A DNA stretch of 64,000 nucleotides, taken from the NCBI RefSeq assembly GCF_007667425.1, contig NZ_VDRC01000001.1, forward strand, positions 1,828,595 to 1,892,594, read 5' to 3'. Below the pieces are notes generated by a model, which saw nothing but the letters and a program-made list of their open reading frames with translations, was not told where the DNA came from and did not search any database. The stretch is from Microbacterium sp. 1.5R. GTDB taxonomy: Bacteria > Actinomycetota > Actinomycetes > Actinomycetales > Microbacteriaceae. Both the position numbers and the translations under genes were made by a program. Below, in pieces: positions 1 through 7,910 of the stretch. The first letter of the stretch is position 1, and each line of letters opens with the position of its first letter.

Positions 1-50
1 GGCACCTCGTGCCGAAATCCCTGGCGAATTCCCGCGGGCGGTGCCAACTG
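1..50. repeat. Palindromic intergenic element, copy 1 (cut by window edge)
   Basis: The arms GGCACCTCGTGCC and GGGCGGTGCCAAC face each other around a GAATTC-containing centre. The same design recurs at 26638-26690 and 48708-48758, the latter a near-perfect 51-bp hairpin. Only about three bases are lost at the left edge. The next gene is on the minus strand and ends at 80, so this copy lies just past a 3' end, like the others. A bidirectional terminator role is inferred. Confidence 0.6.
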
Positions 51-79
51 AGGCGGGACGCCCCGCGTCGACGGCCGGG

Positions 80-421
80 TCAGGCCTTGAGCATCGAGGC
101 GCGGGCGATGAGACCGTCGACGACGTCGAAGGTCGCGATGGTCTCGGTGGCGACGCCCGCGTTCACGACCTGCTCCTGAGCCACGACCCATCGCGATCCG
201 AACAGCACCGTGTTCTCGATCACGCACGACAACTCGGGGTTCTGCAGCCTCGGCTCGTAGAACGCCCTGATCGCGGCCGCGCCGACGATCGGCTCGGCCG
301 CGACGCCGGTGATCACGGCATCCGGCGCGTACGTCGCGACGAAGGCGTCGAGGTCGTGGTCGTTGAAGGCGTCGAGCTGCGCCTGCACCGTCAGGGCAGC
401 CGAGCGGATGCTGTCAGTCAA
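80..421 (-). CDS. SnoaL/NTF2-like small protein (ketosteroid isomerase fold)
   Basis: This 113-residue protein opens LTDSIRSAALTVQAQLDAFNDHDLDAFVATY and contains APDAVITG, the helix then strand pattern of SnoaL-like domains that form a cone-shaped pocket. I chose the TTG at 421 because it follows GGAGGA at good spacing and overlaps the 3' end of the upstream SDR gene by 8 bp; a longer frame to 529 would run deep into that gene. Translational coupling with the SDR suggests a shared pathway. No catalytic residues can be assigned with confidence, so it may be an isomerase, a hydrolase or a binding protein. Confidence 0.75.
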   Translation of the reverse strand: MTDSIRSAALTVQAQLDAFNDHDLDAFVATYAPDAVITGVAAEPIVGAAAIRAFYEPRLQNPELSCVIENTVLFGSRWVVAQEQVVNAGVATETIATFDVVDGLIARASMLKA

Positions 422-1163
422 TGCGCACTCCTCCGTTGACGTCGTACGTGGCGCCGGTGATGAAGCGCGCCCGCTCCGAGGCGAGCGAGGCGATGATCCA
501 GGCGACGTCGGCGGGCTGTCCGAACGCACCGAGGGGGATGGATGCCGCGAGCCGATCCCGTCGGTCGCCCTGCAGCTGGTCTGTGATGGCGCTCGCGACG
601 GGCCCAGGACTGACGGCGTTCACGCGGACGCCCTCGGGGGCGAGGTGTCGGGCGAAGCTGCGGGTGAGGGCGAGGATGGCGCCCTTGCTCGCGGAGTAGT
701 GGAGCCCGGTCTGCAGGGCGCCGACTTGGCCGGCGATCGATGACAGATTGACGACCGAGCGGTCGCCGTCGGCGGCGCGGAGCAGGGGGAGCGCCCCGCG
801 CGTGAGGAAGAACATGCCGCGCACGTTCGTCTCGAGCACGAAGTCCCATTCCTCGATGTCGATGTCGTCGTAGGGGGTGTACGGGCAGACGCCGCCGTTG
901 TTGATGAGCACGTGCAGCGCTCCCCATTCGGCGGCGATCTCGGCGAGCAGGGCATCGATCGACTGCTGGTCGCGTTGGTCGAGGCGTGAGACGTGCACCT
1001 CGGGCGAGCCCGCCGCACGGCAGTCGTCGGCGACGCGGACGGCCTCGGCCTCGCGTCCCGTATAGGTGATCCAGAGGGCGTACCCCTCGGTGGCGAGTTC
1101 GAGGGCGGCGGCGGTTCCGATTCCCGAGCTCGCGCCGGTGATGAGCGCTCGTCGCTGTGTCAT
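414..1163 (-). CDS. SDR family NAD(P)-dependent oxidoreductase
   Basis: This is a classical short-chain dehydrogenase of 249 residues, the usual length. The cofactor motif TGASSGIG is at 9-16, LINNGG at 86-91, the catalytic Ser near 141-142, and Tyr156/Lys160 in YSASK. Classical SDRs oxidise or reduce a secondary alcohol or ketone using NAD(P). The ATG at 1163 has no Shine-Dalgarno sequence and lies only about 8 nt past a TATAGC -10 box, so the mRNA looks leaderless. The gene is divergent from a 2-hydroxyacid dehydrogenase and coupled to the SnoaL-like gene. With the FAH-family hydrolase and lactonase nearby, a sugar or sugar-acid dehydrogenase role is plausible but not proven. Confidence 0.88.
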   Translation of the reverse strand: MTQRRALITGASSGIGTAAALELATEGYALWITYTGREAEAVRVADDCRAAGSPEVHVSRLDQRDQQSIDALLAEIAAEWGALHVLINNGGVCPYTPYDDIDIEEWDFVLETNVRGMFFLTRGALPLLRAADGDRSVVNLSSIAGQVGALQTGLHYSASKGAILALTRSFARHLAPEGVRVNAVSPGPVASAITDQLQGDRRDRLAASIPLGAFGQPADVAWIIASLASERARFITGATYDVNGGVRID

Positions 1164-1171
1164 ACGTAAAC

Positions 1172-1237
1172 GCTATAGCAAAACCGGCCCGGAGGCAGTG
1201 GCCAGTCGCCTTTGCTAGATGCTATAGCATAGCTCTC
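1172..1237. promoter_or_regulatory. Divergent promoter region with two GCTATAGC palindromes
   Basis: GCTATAGC at 1172-1179 and ATGCTATAGCAT at 1219-1230 are both perfect palindromes. Each contains a TATAGC -10 hexamer on the strand of the gene it faces. The minus-strand box ends 8 nt before the SDR ATG (1163); the plus-strand box (1223-1228) ends 9 nt before the dehydrogenase ATG (1238). Both transcripts would therefore start at or next to the start codon. The palindromes look like operators for a GntR- or TetR-type repressor; no candidate regulator lies next to them inside the window. Confidence 0.55.
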
Positions 1238-2215
1238 ATGACCCCGCCCCTCACCGTCGTGACCGACTGCGACCTGCCCGGAACCGTCATCGAAGACACC
1301 CTCCGAGCGGCCGGACTCCGCGCCGAGCGCGCCGCGACAGCGACCATCGACGATCTGCTCGCCGCCGGTGCCGCCGACGCGGAGGCGCTCGTCGTGCAGT
1401 GGATGCCGATCACCGCCGAGATCATGGACCACCTGCCGAATCTGCGCGTCATCAGCCGCGTCGGCATCGGCTACGACATGATCGACGTCGAGGCTGCTGC
1501 CGCCCGCGGCATCGCCGTCGCGAACACGCCGAGCTACTGCATCGAAGAGGTCGCGGCGCACACGATCGCGATGATCATGGCGCAGGGCCGAGGCCTGCTC
1601 GCCTACGACCGCGCCGTACGGACCGGCGTGTGGAAGGCCGTCGACGCGCATCCGCTCGCAGTGCGTCCCTCGCGCACCACCGTTTCGGTGCTCGGGTTCG
1701 GGCGCATCGGCCGCGTCGTCGCCGGCGGATGCCGCGCGCTCGGGTTCCGCGTGTTCGTCGCCGACCCGTTCGCCCCCGCCGAGGCCGTGCGCGCTGCGGA
1801 CTGCGAACCCGTCGGGATCGACGAGGCGATCGCTGCCGCCGACATCCTCACCCTGCACGTCCCGTTGACCGACGAGACACGGCACCTCATCGACGCCGAC
1901 GCCCTCTCGGCCATGAAGCGGGGCGCGGTCGTGGTGAACACCTGTCGCGGTCCGCTCATCGACGAGACGGCGCTCGCTGCGTCGCTCCGCTCCGGGCACC
2001 TCGGCGGCGCGGCGCTGGACGTGTTCGACGGCGAGCCGCTCGCTGCGGACTCCCCGCTGCGCGACCTCGACGACGTACTCCTCACTCCGCACGCGGCGTG
2101 GTTCTCGCCCGAGTCGCTCGAGGATCTCCCGGTGCACGCGGCGGACAACGTCATCCGCTTCCTCGCGGGTGAATCGGTCCCGCTCGTCACGCCCGCCCCC
2201 GCTCACGCCGGCTGA
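1238..2215 (+). CDS. D-2-hydroxyacid dehydrogenase family protein (CtBP/phosphoglycerate dehydrogenase-like)
   Basis: This 325-residue protein belongs to the D-isomer-specific 2-hydroxyacid dehydrogenases, which interconvert 2-keto and D-2-hydroxy acids with NAD(P)H. Visible features are SRVGIGYDMID (substrate loop), the Rossmann motif VLGFGRIG, VNTCRGPLIDE, the conserved Glu in DVFDGEPL and the catalytic His in TPHAAW. The start at 1238 is chosen because an upstream in-frame start (1157) would translate through the promoter. It is 12 bp from the FAH-family gene and probably co-transcribed with it. The exact substrate is unknown; hydroxypyruvate, glyoxylate or a 2-keto sugar-acid product are options. 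Confidence 0.85.
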   Translation: MTPPLTVVTDCDLPGTVIEDTLRAAGLRAERAATATIDDLLAAGAADAEALVVQWMPITAEIMDHLPNLRVISRVGIGYDMIDVEAAAARGIAVANTPSYCIEEVAAHTIAMIMAQGRGLLAYDRAVRTGVWKAVDAHPLAVRPSRTTVSVLGFGRIGRVVAGGCRALGFRVFVADPFAPAEAVRAADCEPVGIDEAIAAADILTLHVPLTDETRHLIDADALSAMKRGAVVVNTCRGPLIDETALAASLRSGHLGGAALDVFDGEPLAADSPLRDLDDVLLTPHAAWFSPESLEDLPVHAADNVIRFLAGESVPLVTPAPAHAG

Positions 2216-2227
2216 TCGCTCGACATC

Positions 2228-3082
2228 ATGGAACTGCTGCGCCTCGGACCCTTCGGCTCGGAGAAGCCGTACCTCCGGAACGACGGTGTCGTCTACGACC
2301 TGTCGTCGCTCACCCCCGACATCGACGGGGTGTTCCTCGCGTCGGACGGCATCGCCCGTGCGCGGACCGCGCTCGCAGCGGGTGACCTGCCCGTCGCCGA
2401 CACCGCCGGGCTGCGGACCGGCGCACCCGTGGCGCGCCCCGGGGCGGTCGTCTGCATCGGCATGAACTACGCGGCGCACGCCACCGAGTCGGGGTCGGCG
2501 CCGCCCGAGCATCCGGTCGTCTTCTTCAAGCATCCGAACACCGTCGTCGGACCCGACGACGTCGTGCTGCTGCCGCCGGATGCCGAGAAGGTGGACTGGG
2601 AGGTCGAGCTCGCCGTGGTGATCGGCCGCGCCGCGCGCTACCTGCCGTCGGCCGAGGCTGCCCGTGACGTGATCGCCGGCTACGCCGTGTCGAACGACGT
2701 CTCGGAGCGCTCCTTCCAGATCGAGGTCTCGGGCGGTCAGTGGTCGAAGGGCAAGTGCGCCGAGACCTTCAACCCGCTCGGGCCGGCCCTGGTGCCGGCC
2801 GACGAGGTCGACCCGCAGGCGCTGCGACTGCGGTCGTCGGTGAACGGCGCGCCGCGGCAGGATTCGTCGACGGCCGACATGGTGTTCCCGGTGTTCGAAC
2901 TCATCCGCGACCTGAGCCAGTACATGGTGCTGGAACCGGGCGACGTGGTGAACACCGGAACGCCGGAGGGTGTGGCGCTGTCCGGGCGGTTCCCGTATCT
3001 CGCGGAGGGTGACGAGATGGAGATCGAGATCGAGGGGCTCGGCCGCCAGCGCCAGAGGGTCGAGCGCACCCGGGTGCGCTGA
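2228..3082 (+). CDS. Fumarylacetoacetate hydrolase (FAH) family protein
   Basis: This protein of 284 residues has an N-terminal cap of about 70 residues followed by the FAH catalytic domain. Diagnostic stretches are GMNYAAHA, FFKHPNTVVGPDD, the metal-binding Glu pair in VDWEVELAVVIG with the Asp in SNDVSER, and GDVVNTGTPEG near the C-terminus. FAH-family enzymes cleave C-C bonds of acylpyruvate-like compounds; relatives with this KGKCAETFNPLGP-type segment include 2,4-diketo-3-deoxy-sugar-acid hydrolases of non-phosphorylative L-fucose and L-rhamnose catabolism. The nearby SDR and SMP-30 lactonase fit such a pathway, but no sugar-acid dehydratase is visible in this window. Confidence 0.87.
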   Translation: MELLRLGPFGSEKPYLRNDGVVYDLSSLTPDIDGVFLASDGIARARTALAAGDLPVADTAGLRTGAPVARPGAVVCIGMNYAAHATESGSAPPEHPVVFFKHPNTVVGPDDVVLLPPDAEKVDWEVELAVVIGRAARYLPSAEAARDVIAGYAVSNDVSERSFQIEVSGGQWSKGKCAETFNPLGPALVPADEVDPQALRLRSSVNGAPRQDSSTADMVFPVFELIRDLSQYMVLEPGDVVNTGTPEGVALSGRFPYLAEGDEMEIEIEGLGRQRQRVERTRVR

Positions 3083-3110
3083 CCCCGCAGACCCGGCGCC
3101 CTGCGCCCGT

Positions 3111-3143
3111 GGCACGGTTCATCTGGCTGAGTGCAGCCGTGCC
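3111..3143. terminator. Hairpin between convergent genes
   Basis: GGCACGG (3111-3117) pairs with CCGTGCC (3137-3143) across a 19-nt loop in the 147-bp gap between the convergent FAH and SMP-30 genes. There is no clear T-tract on either strand, so it could be a structure-only terminator of the kind common in actinobacteria, or simply a chance hairpin. Confidence 0.3.
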
Positions 3144-3229
3144 GCGGGCGGAGGGCGTGGGGTCGGCGCTGCTCACTCAGGTTCCCGAACCCGGTCGGGC
3201 CGTAGGTGCGTGCCCGGAGGGTGCGGGCT

Positions 3230-4075
3230 TCAGCCGGCGAACGGCACGACGGGCAGACCGCGCACGCCGGGGCGCACGGCGAACAGCGATCCGGCCTCGG
3301 TGCCGTGGTCGCGGCCGAGCCCCTGCGCGGAGGTGGTGATGAACAGCGTGCCGAGGTCGTCGCCGCCGAAGGTGCACGCGCTGACCTGCGCGACCGGCAG
3401 CGGGATGCGGGCGATCAGCGTCCCCTCGGGCGAGTAGCCGTGCACGGCCGAGCCGTTCCACAGCGCCACCCACACCGATCCGTCTGCGGCGACGGTGAGG
3501 CCGTCCGGCATCCCCTCCTCGCCCGAGATGCGGACGAACGGGCGTCGTCCGGTCAGGTCGCCGTCGTCGACGTCGAACACGTCGACGCGGCCGGTCGCGG
3601 TGTCGACGTAATAGGCGAGCGCGCCGTCCGGGGCGAAGGCGATGCCGTTCGAGACCTCGACGCCCGAGAGCACCTCGCTCTCGTCGAGGTCGGCGGTGAG
3701 GCGGATGACGCGCCCGACCGATCCCGCGTCGTCGGTCGCCATCGACCCCGCGAGCAGACGCCCCTGCGGATCGACCGTTCCGTCGTTGAACCGGGCGCTG
3801 CCGAGGTCGAAGCGCTGCGCTGGCCGTGCCGGGCCGTCGGCCGACTCCGACAGGTGCAGTGTCCTGGCACCGAACGCCGCGAACCCGCCGCGCACGCGCG
3901 GGCGCACGAACGCCGCGTAGTCATCGTCGAGATGCAGGCGATGGATGCCGTCGTCCCGCAGCGTCACGAGGTCGGCCGCCTCGCCGTCGACCCACCGCAC
4001 CCCGCCCCACGACGCCGACCACACCGGCGCCTCGGCGTGTACGCAGACCGGTCCGGTGAGGTTCTCGGGCGTCAT
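3230..4075 (-). CDS. SMP-30/gluconolactonase/LRE family protein
   Basis: This 281-residue six-bladed beta-propeller of the SMP-30 family typically hydrolyses sugar lactones using one divalent metal. Seen here are the N-terminal metal Glu in AEAPVW (residue 15), RFNDGTVDPQGRLLAG, SNGIAFAPDGALAYYVDT with the metal Asn, and MPDGLTVAADGSVWVA with the likely catalytic Asp. There is no signal peptide, so it should be cytoplasmic. Its ATG overlaps the stop of the upstream membrane-anchored protein (ATGA), so the two are co-transcribed. With the nearby dehydrogenases a lactone intermediate is the likely substrate. Confidence 0.85.
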   Translation of the reverse strand: MTPENLTGPVCVHAEAPVWSASWGGVRWVDGEAADLVTLRDDGIHRLHLDDDYAAFVRPRVRGGFAAFGARTLHLSESADGPARPAQRFDLGSARFNDGTVDPQGRLLAGSMATDDAGSVGRVIRLTADLDESEVLSGVEVSNGIAFAPDGALAYYVDTATGRVDVFDVDDGDLTGRRPFVRISGEEGMPDGLTVAADGSVWVALWNGSAVHGYSPEGTLIARIPLPVAQVSACTFGGDDLGTLFITTSAQGLGRDHGTEAGSLFAVRPGVRGLPVVPFAG

Positions 4076-4896
4076 GATGCGTCATCGGGGCGCAGCGGCA
4101 TCCGCTCCGGCTCCGGTTCGGGCGCTGCCTGCGCGTGCGGGGGCTTCGGGGCGGCGGTGGCGGCGGGCTGCGCCGGGAGTTCGCGTGCCACCTGCTGCTC
4201 GAGCACCTGCACGGCCTCGTCGCTGAGCAGGATCAGCCCGTCGAGCTCGTCGCGCACCCGCTTGTAAGCGATGTTCCGCTCGGCCTGCGTCGCGGACTCG
4301 TCGACCGCGACCTTGAGCAGCTGCTGCGCCCGGTCGAGACGTTTGCGCTCCGGCTCGGTGAAGGTCGAGTCGCGCAGGCGCCGCGCGTCCTTCTCGGCGA
4401 CCTCGAACGCCACGGCGTACGCGCCGACGGCGTCGAGGTACTCCGACACCTGCTGCTCGGATACGGACGCATCGGCGGATGCGGGCCGCAGTGCGTCGGC
4501 AGTCCGCTTCGCGCGCAGGAAGGCGGCGACGAGCGGCTGTCGACCGTCGCTCATCGCGGGGAAGGCGATGAGCTTCGCGACGTCGAGCTCGTAATCGAGC
4601 CACCGCGCGGTGATCTCGTCGTGCTCGGCGAAGAGCCGCTCCAGCAGGGTGTTCGAGGTGGCGGGCGCGGGCGTCGTGTCGACGACGGAGGGGCCGATCC
4701 GCCGGCCGCCGCGTGCTTCGAGCTGCGCGGTCTTGATCTCGGCCTTGACCCGCAGCGTCTCGAGCCGTCGCTCGTGCCGGCGGCGCGCTCCGCGCTCCCA
4801 CGCCTTCGCGGCGCCTCCGGCCATCCCCATGACGGGGAAGATGAGCCACCAGTAGTTGCCGGCCCAGACCCAGAAGCCGCGGATGAACTCGTCCAT
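4072..4896 (-). CDS. Hypothetical protein with one N-terminal membrane segment and a helical cytoplasmic body
   Basis: I do not recognise this 274-residue family. Residues about 12-30 (AGNYWWLIFPVMGMAGGAAK) form one hydrophobic segment. A basic stretch (RGARRRHERRLETLRVKAEIK) follows, consistent with a cytoplasmic C-terminus. The body, residues about 80-230, is charged and probably all-helical. The tail is Pro/Ala/Glu-rich (PAATAAPKPPHAQAAPEPEPE). It overlaps the lactonase gene by 4 bp. The N-terminal anchor plus helical body could be a scaffold or a membrane-stress protein; no enzymatic motif is visible. Confidence 0.75.
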   Translation of the reverse strand: MDEFIRGFWVWAGNYWWLIFPVMGMAGGAAKAWERGARRRHERRLETLRVKAEIKTAQLEARGGRRIGPSVVDTTPAPATSNTLLERLFAEHDEITARWLDYELDVAKLIAFPAMSDGRQPLVAAFLRAKRTADALRPASADASVSEQQVSEYLDAVGAYAVAFEVAEKDARRLRDSTFTEPERKRLDRAQQLLKVAVDESATQAERNIAYKRVRDELDGLILLSDEAVQVLEQQVARELPAQPAATAAPKPPHAQAAPEPEPERMPLRPDDAS

Positions 4897-4937
4897 GATG
4901 CCCTCAGCCTACTTCCGGCGGTGCTCCGGTGTCCCGC

Positions 4938-4972
4938 CGGTCGTCGAGCGAGCGGAGCGAGACGGAACGCGG
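4938..4972 (+). repeat. GAGCGAGCGGAGCGA-type dispersed repeat, single copy
   Basis: This is one copy of the repeat that reads GTCGAGCGAGCGGAGCGAGA then CGGAACGC. It lies in the divergent gap between the 4896 and 5094 genes, unlike the other groups at 7067, 16975 and 35580, which lie between convergent genes. Confidence 0.7.
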
Positions 4973-5026
4973 CCCCGTCCGCGAAACTCCTCGCCGCAGC
5001 CCCGCCGACTTTCTGCACGACGGGTA

Positions 5027-5069
5027 CTGACCCAGCGGCTGGCCATTGCTATAGTCAACGCTATTGACT
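5027..5069 (+). promoter_or_regulatory. Promoter with overlapping AGTCAA-N5-TTGACT operator
   Basis: CTGACC, a 17-nt spacer and TATAGT (5050-5055) form a good sigma-70-type promoter. A perfect palindrome, AGTCAA-CGCTA-TTGACT (5053-5069), overlaps the -10 box and would cover the start site, as expected for repression. The same operator type occurs at 8006-8022 and 9951-9967, and a TetR-like gene lies in the same cluster (7179-7910). Confidence 0.65.
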
Positions 5070-5093
5070 TGCAGTTCCGACGGTTGGACGACG

Positions 5094-5969
5094 ATGACCA
5101 CACCTCCCGCTCCCGTGCCGATCACGGTCGAGTGCGACGGCATCCGGATCGCGGCGCAGACGCGCGGTTCCGGACCCGCCGTCCTGCTCCTGCACGGCTA
5201 CCCCGAGACCAAGGCGATGTGGGATGCCGTCGCGCACGCGCTCGCCGCGGATCACACCGTCGTCACCGCGGACCTGCGCGGCTACGGCGACTCCGCCAAG
5301 CCGCGTGACGCGTCGTACGCGAAGCGCGACATGGCGAACGACCAGGTCTCGCTGATGCGCAGCCTCGGGCATGAGCGGTTCGCCGTGATCGGTCACGACC
5401 GCGGCGGTCGTGTCGGGCACCGCCTGGCGCTCGACCACCCCGAGGCCGTGACGGCGCTCGCGGTGCTCGACATCGTGCCGACGCTGCACATGTTCGAGAA
5501 CGTCGACCGTGAGATGGCGACCGCATACTTCCACTGGTTCTTCCTCGCGCGCGCAGACGGACTCCCCGAAGCGCTGATCGGCGCCGACCCCGAGACCTGG
5601 CTGCGCAGCCGCTTCGCCGGGCGCCGCCACGACGGAGACGCGCTGCCCGCCGCGTTTCCCGAGTACCTGCGCTGCTTCGACCTCGACACCGTGCACGCGT
5701 CGGGCGCCGACTACCGTGCGGCGGCATCCGTCGATCTCGACCACGACCGCTCCGACCGCGAGGCGCGGCTGGTCGTCACCGCTCCGTCGCTCGCGCTCTG
5801 GGGCGCGCACAGCTATGTCGGCCGCAACTTCGACGTGCTCGCGACCTGGCAGCCCTATGCCCCCGGCATCACGGGGCGGCCGATCGAGGCCGACCACTAC
5901 CTCGCCGAGGAGGCGCCGGAAGCCACGGCATCCGCTCTGCTCTCCTTTCTCACGGAGGTGGGCGCATGA
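5094..5969 (+). CDS. Alpha/beta hydrolase with fluoroacetate-dehalogenase-type active site
   Basis: This 291-residue alpha/beta hydrolase starts at ATG 5094; an upstream TTG (5064) lies inside the operator. HGYP at 35-38 gives the oxyanion hole. The nucleophile is Asp102 in GHDRGG, the acid Asp126 in LDIVP, the base His268 in EADHYL. The spacing matches the characterised dehalogenase RPA1163 (Asp110, Asp134, His280, from memory). Arg103 and Arg106 match its carboxylate-binding pair; His147/Trp148 in YFHWFF and Tyr207 match its halide pocket. By family knowledge it could hydrolyse haloacetates, possibly fluoroacetate, or a natural ester or epoxide. It is coupled by ATGA to an M20 peptidase gene and has a strong operator. 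The function remains inferred. Confidence 0.85.
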   Translation: MTTPPAPVPITVECDGIRIAAQTRGSGPAVLLLHGYPETKAMWDAVAHALAADHTVVTADLRGYGDSAKPRDASYAKRDMANDQVSLMRSLGHERFAVIGHDRGGRVGHRLALDHPEAVTALAVLDIVPTLHMFENVDREMATAYFHWFFLARADGLPEALIGADPETWLRSRFAGRRHDGDALPAAFPEYLRCFDLDTVHASGADYRAAASVDLDHDRSDREARLVVTAPSLALWGAHSYVGRNFDVLATWQPYAPGITGRPIEADHYLAEEAPEATASALLSFLTEVGA

Positions 5970-7060
5970 CCGAGCGTGAGATCGACCGGCTCGCCGAGCT
6001 CGTGACGATCGAGACAGCGACAGGGGATGCCGTTGGCCTGGCCGCCGCGCAACAGCTCATCCGCTCGTGGATCGGGCCCGTCGTCGGCGACGGCGGCGAG
6101 CTCGTGACCGTCGACGGCGTCACCCACCTGCGGTGGTCGGGCGGAGACGACCCGAGCGTGCTGCTGATCGGCCACGTCGACACCGTCTTCCCTGCCGGCA
6201 CCATCGCCGAGCGCCCTTTCCGGGTCGAGGGCGACAGGGCCACCGGCCCCGGCGTCTTCGACATGAAGGCGGGCATCGTCATCATGGCCGCGGCGCTCGA
6301 GAAGGTCGCCCGCCCCGAGCGGGTCGCGATCTTGCTCACGAGCGATGAGGAGGTCGGGTCGATCACCTCGCGCTCCCTCATCGAACGCGAGGCCGCGCGC
6401 GTCGGGACGGTGCTGGTGCTCGAACCCAGCCTCGACGGCGCCCTGAAGGTCGCGCGCCGAGGCGGCAGCATCTACCGGCTCGCCTTCACCGGACGCGCCG
6501 CGCACGCCGGACTCGAACCGGCGAAGGGGCGCAGTGCTCTCGCCGAGCTCGCCCACCATGTGCTCGCTCTGCCGCAGCTCGCCGACGACGATCGCGGCAC
6601 GACGGTGAGCCCCACGGTCGCGCAGGCGGGGACGGTCACGAACGTGATCCCGGAGCATGCAGAGCTGCGCATCGACGTCCGCGCGTGGACCCTCGACGAG
6701 CTCGAACGGGTCGACGGGCGGATGCGGTCGCTCGGCGCGCACACGCCCGATGTACGCGTCGACGTGCACGGCGGCATCAATCGGCCGCCCATGGAGCAGG
6801 CCGTGTCCGAGGAGCTGCTGGCATGCGCTCGCCGCGTCGCCGCACGGCTCGGGCATCCGGAGGTCGAGGCGGTCTCGGCGGGAGGGGCGTCCGACGGCAA
6901 CTTCACCGCCGCCGTCGGCGCGAGGACGCTCGACGGTCTCGGCCCGCGTGGCTCGGGCGCTCACGCCGACCACGAGTGGGTATCGGTCGCATCGCTAGTC
7001 GAGCGCATCGACCTGCTCGCCGGCATGATCGACGACCTCGACACGGCATCCGCGCCCTGA
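5966..7060 (+). CDS. M20 family metallopeptidase (carboxypeptidase G2-like)
   Basis: This 364-residue two-domain zinc hydrolase has the first metal site in GHVDTVFP (around residue 70), the bridging Asp in GVFDMKAG, the catalytic and metal Glu pair in SDEEVGS, a dimerisation domain from about residue 160 (SIYRLAFTGRAAHAGLEPAKG), and the terminal His in SGAHADHEWV. M20 enzymes remove C-terminal or acyl groups from peptides and acylated amino acids. It has no signal peptide. It overlaps the alpha/beta hydrolase by 4 bp. With the nearby S9 peptidase and peptide importer it suggests intracellular processing of imported peptide-like compounds. Confidence 0.9.
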   Translation: MTEREIDRLAELVTIETATGDAVGLAAAQQLIRSWIGPVVGDGGELVTVDGVTHLRWSGGDDPSVLLIGHVDTVFPAGTIAERPFRVEGDRATGPGVFDMKAGIVIMAAALEKVARPERVAILLTSDEEVGSITSRSLIEREAARVGTVLVLEPSLDGALKVARRGGSIYRLAFTGRAAHAGLEPAKGRSALAELAHHVLALPQLADDDRGTTVSPTVAQAGTVTNVIPEHAELRIDVRAWTLDELERVDGRMRSLGAHTPDVRVDVHGGINRPPMEQAVSEELLACARRVAARLGHPEVEAVSAGGASDGNFTAAVGARTLDGLGPRGSGAHADHEWVSVASLVERIDLLAGMIDDLDTASAP

Positions 7061-7066
7061 CCCGCG

Positions 7067-7154
7067 GGTCGTTGAGCGAGCGGCGCGAGACGAAACGCGG
7101 GGATGCTGTCGCCGCACGCGGGTCGTTGAGCGAGCGGAGCGAGACGAAACGCGG
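7067..7154 (+). repeat. Two direct copies of the GAGCGAGCGGAGCGA dispersed repeat
   Basis: Copies at 7067-7100 (with GGCGCGA in place of GGAGCGA) and 7119-7154 read GGTCGTTGAGCGAGCGG and then GAGACGAAACGCGG. They fill the gap between the convergent M20 gene and the TetR gene. No ORF is proposed here, although the repeat has open frames. Confidence 0.8.
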
Positions 7155-7178
7155 TTCCGTCCGCGTCAGGCGCCGGAG

Positions 7179-7910
7179 TCAGGCCCCGGGGGCGTGCCGC
7201 TCGATGCTCTCCAGCAGCAGGTCGAGCGCGGTCTCCCAGGCGCGGGGGTCGCGGATGCCGGGCAGGGCATCGCCCGCCCACGCGATCTCCGGGTACTCGT
7301 CGGGGTCGAGGCGGCGACGGTCCAGCTCCCAGGTCAGCTCGTCGGCATCCTGCACCTCGGCCGGGATCGCGGTGAGCGCCGCCTGGATGCTCGACGCCGA
7401 GCGGATGAGCTGCCCGAGCGCCCGCGCGTACATGGCGGAGTGCTCGCGGTCGTAGCCGCCGCGGCGCAGCGCTCCGATCGAGAACTCCATCGACGAGAAG
7501 TCGGTGGGGCGGCGCAGCGCCATCTGCAGCGCGAACTCGGGGTAGCGCATGTAGTGGTCGTGGATGAGGTGCGCCTGCGAGCGGAGGTCGGCGAGCCAGT
7601 CGTCGGTGGGAACCATGGCTCCGCTGTACGACCTGGCGCGCAGCGTGTCGATGAGCGCGAGGAGCAGTTCGTCTTTGTCGCGGAAGTGCCGGTAGATCGA
7701 GGTCGGGTGCGCTCCGAGCTCTTCTCCGATCGTCTGGAACGTGAGTCGGTCGAGGCCTTCACGTTCGACGACGCGGTCGGCGGCGGCGACGATGATCTCC
7801 CGGCTCAGGGAGTCGCGCGCGCGACGCGGACGCCCGGTCGCCTTGGTCGCCTTCGCGGCGGATGTCGCTGCCGGCTTCTTCGCCGGATCGGCGGCCTTCC
7901 GTGTCGCCAT
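7179..7910 (-). CDS. TetR/AcrR family transcriptional regulator
   Basis: This 243-residue protein has a Lys/Ala-rich N-terminal tail (residues 1-30, ending GRPRRARDS). The TetR helix-turn-helix follows at about 34-80, with FQTIGEELGAHPTSIYRHFRDKDELL as its recognition region, and then a helical ligand-binding domain. The gene is divergent from the S9 peptidase, and an imperfect AGTCAA-N5-TTGRCW operator lies between them. The same site occurs at two further promoters in this cluster, so this is the best candidate repressor for all three. The charged tail resembles a histone-like extension and is unusually long for TetR proteins. Confidence 0.88.
   Translation of the reverse strand: MATRKAADPAKKPAATSAAKATKATGRPRRARDSLSREIIVAAADRVVEREGLDRLTFQTIGEELGAHPTSIYRHFRDKDELLLALIDTLRARSYSGAMVPTDDWLADLRSQAHLIHDHYMRYPEFALQMALRRPTDFSSMEFSIGALRRGGYDREHSAMYARALGQLIRSASSIQAALTAIPAEVQDADELTWELDRRRLDPDEYPEIAWAGDALPGIRDPRAWETALDLLLESIERHAPGA

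Noticed and set aside
1160-3115. 651-aa open frame on the minus strand
   Set aside because: It lies opposite two clear enzyme genes, is Arg/His/Gly-rich and has no recognisable domain; long antisense frames are expected at this GC content.
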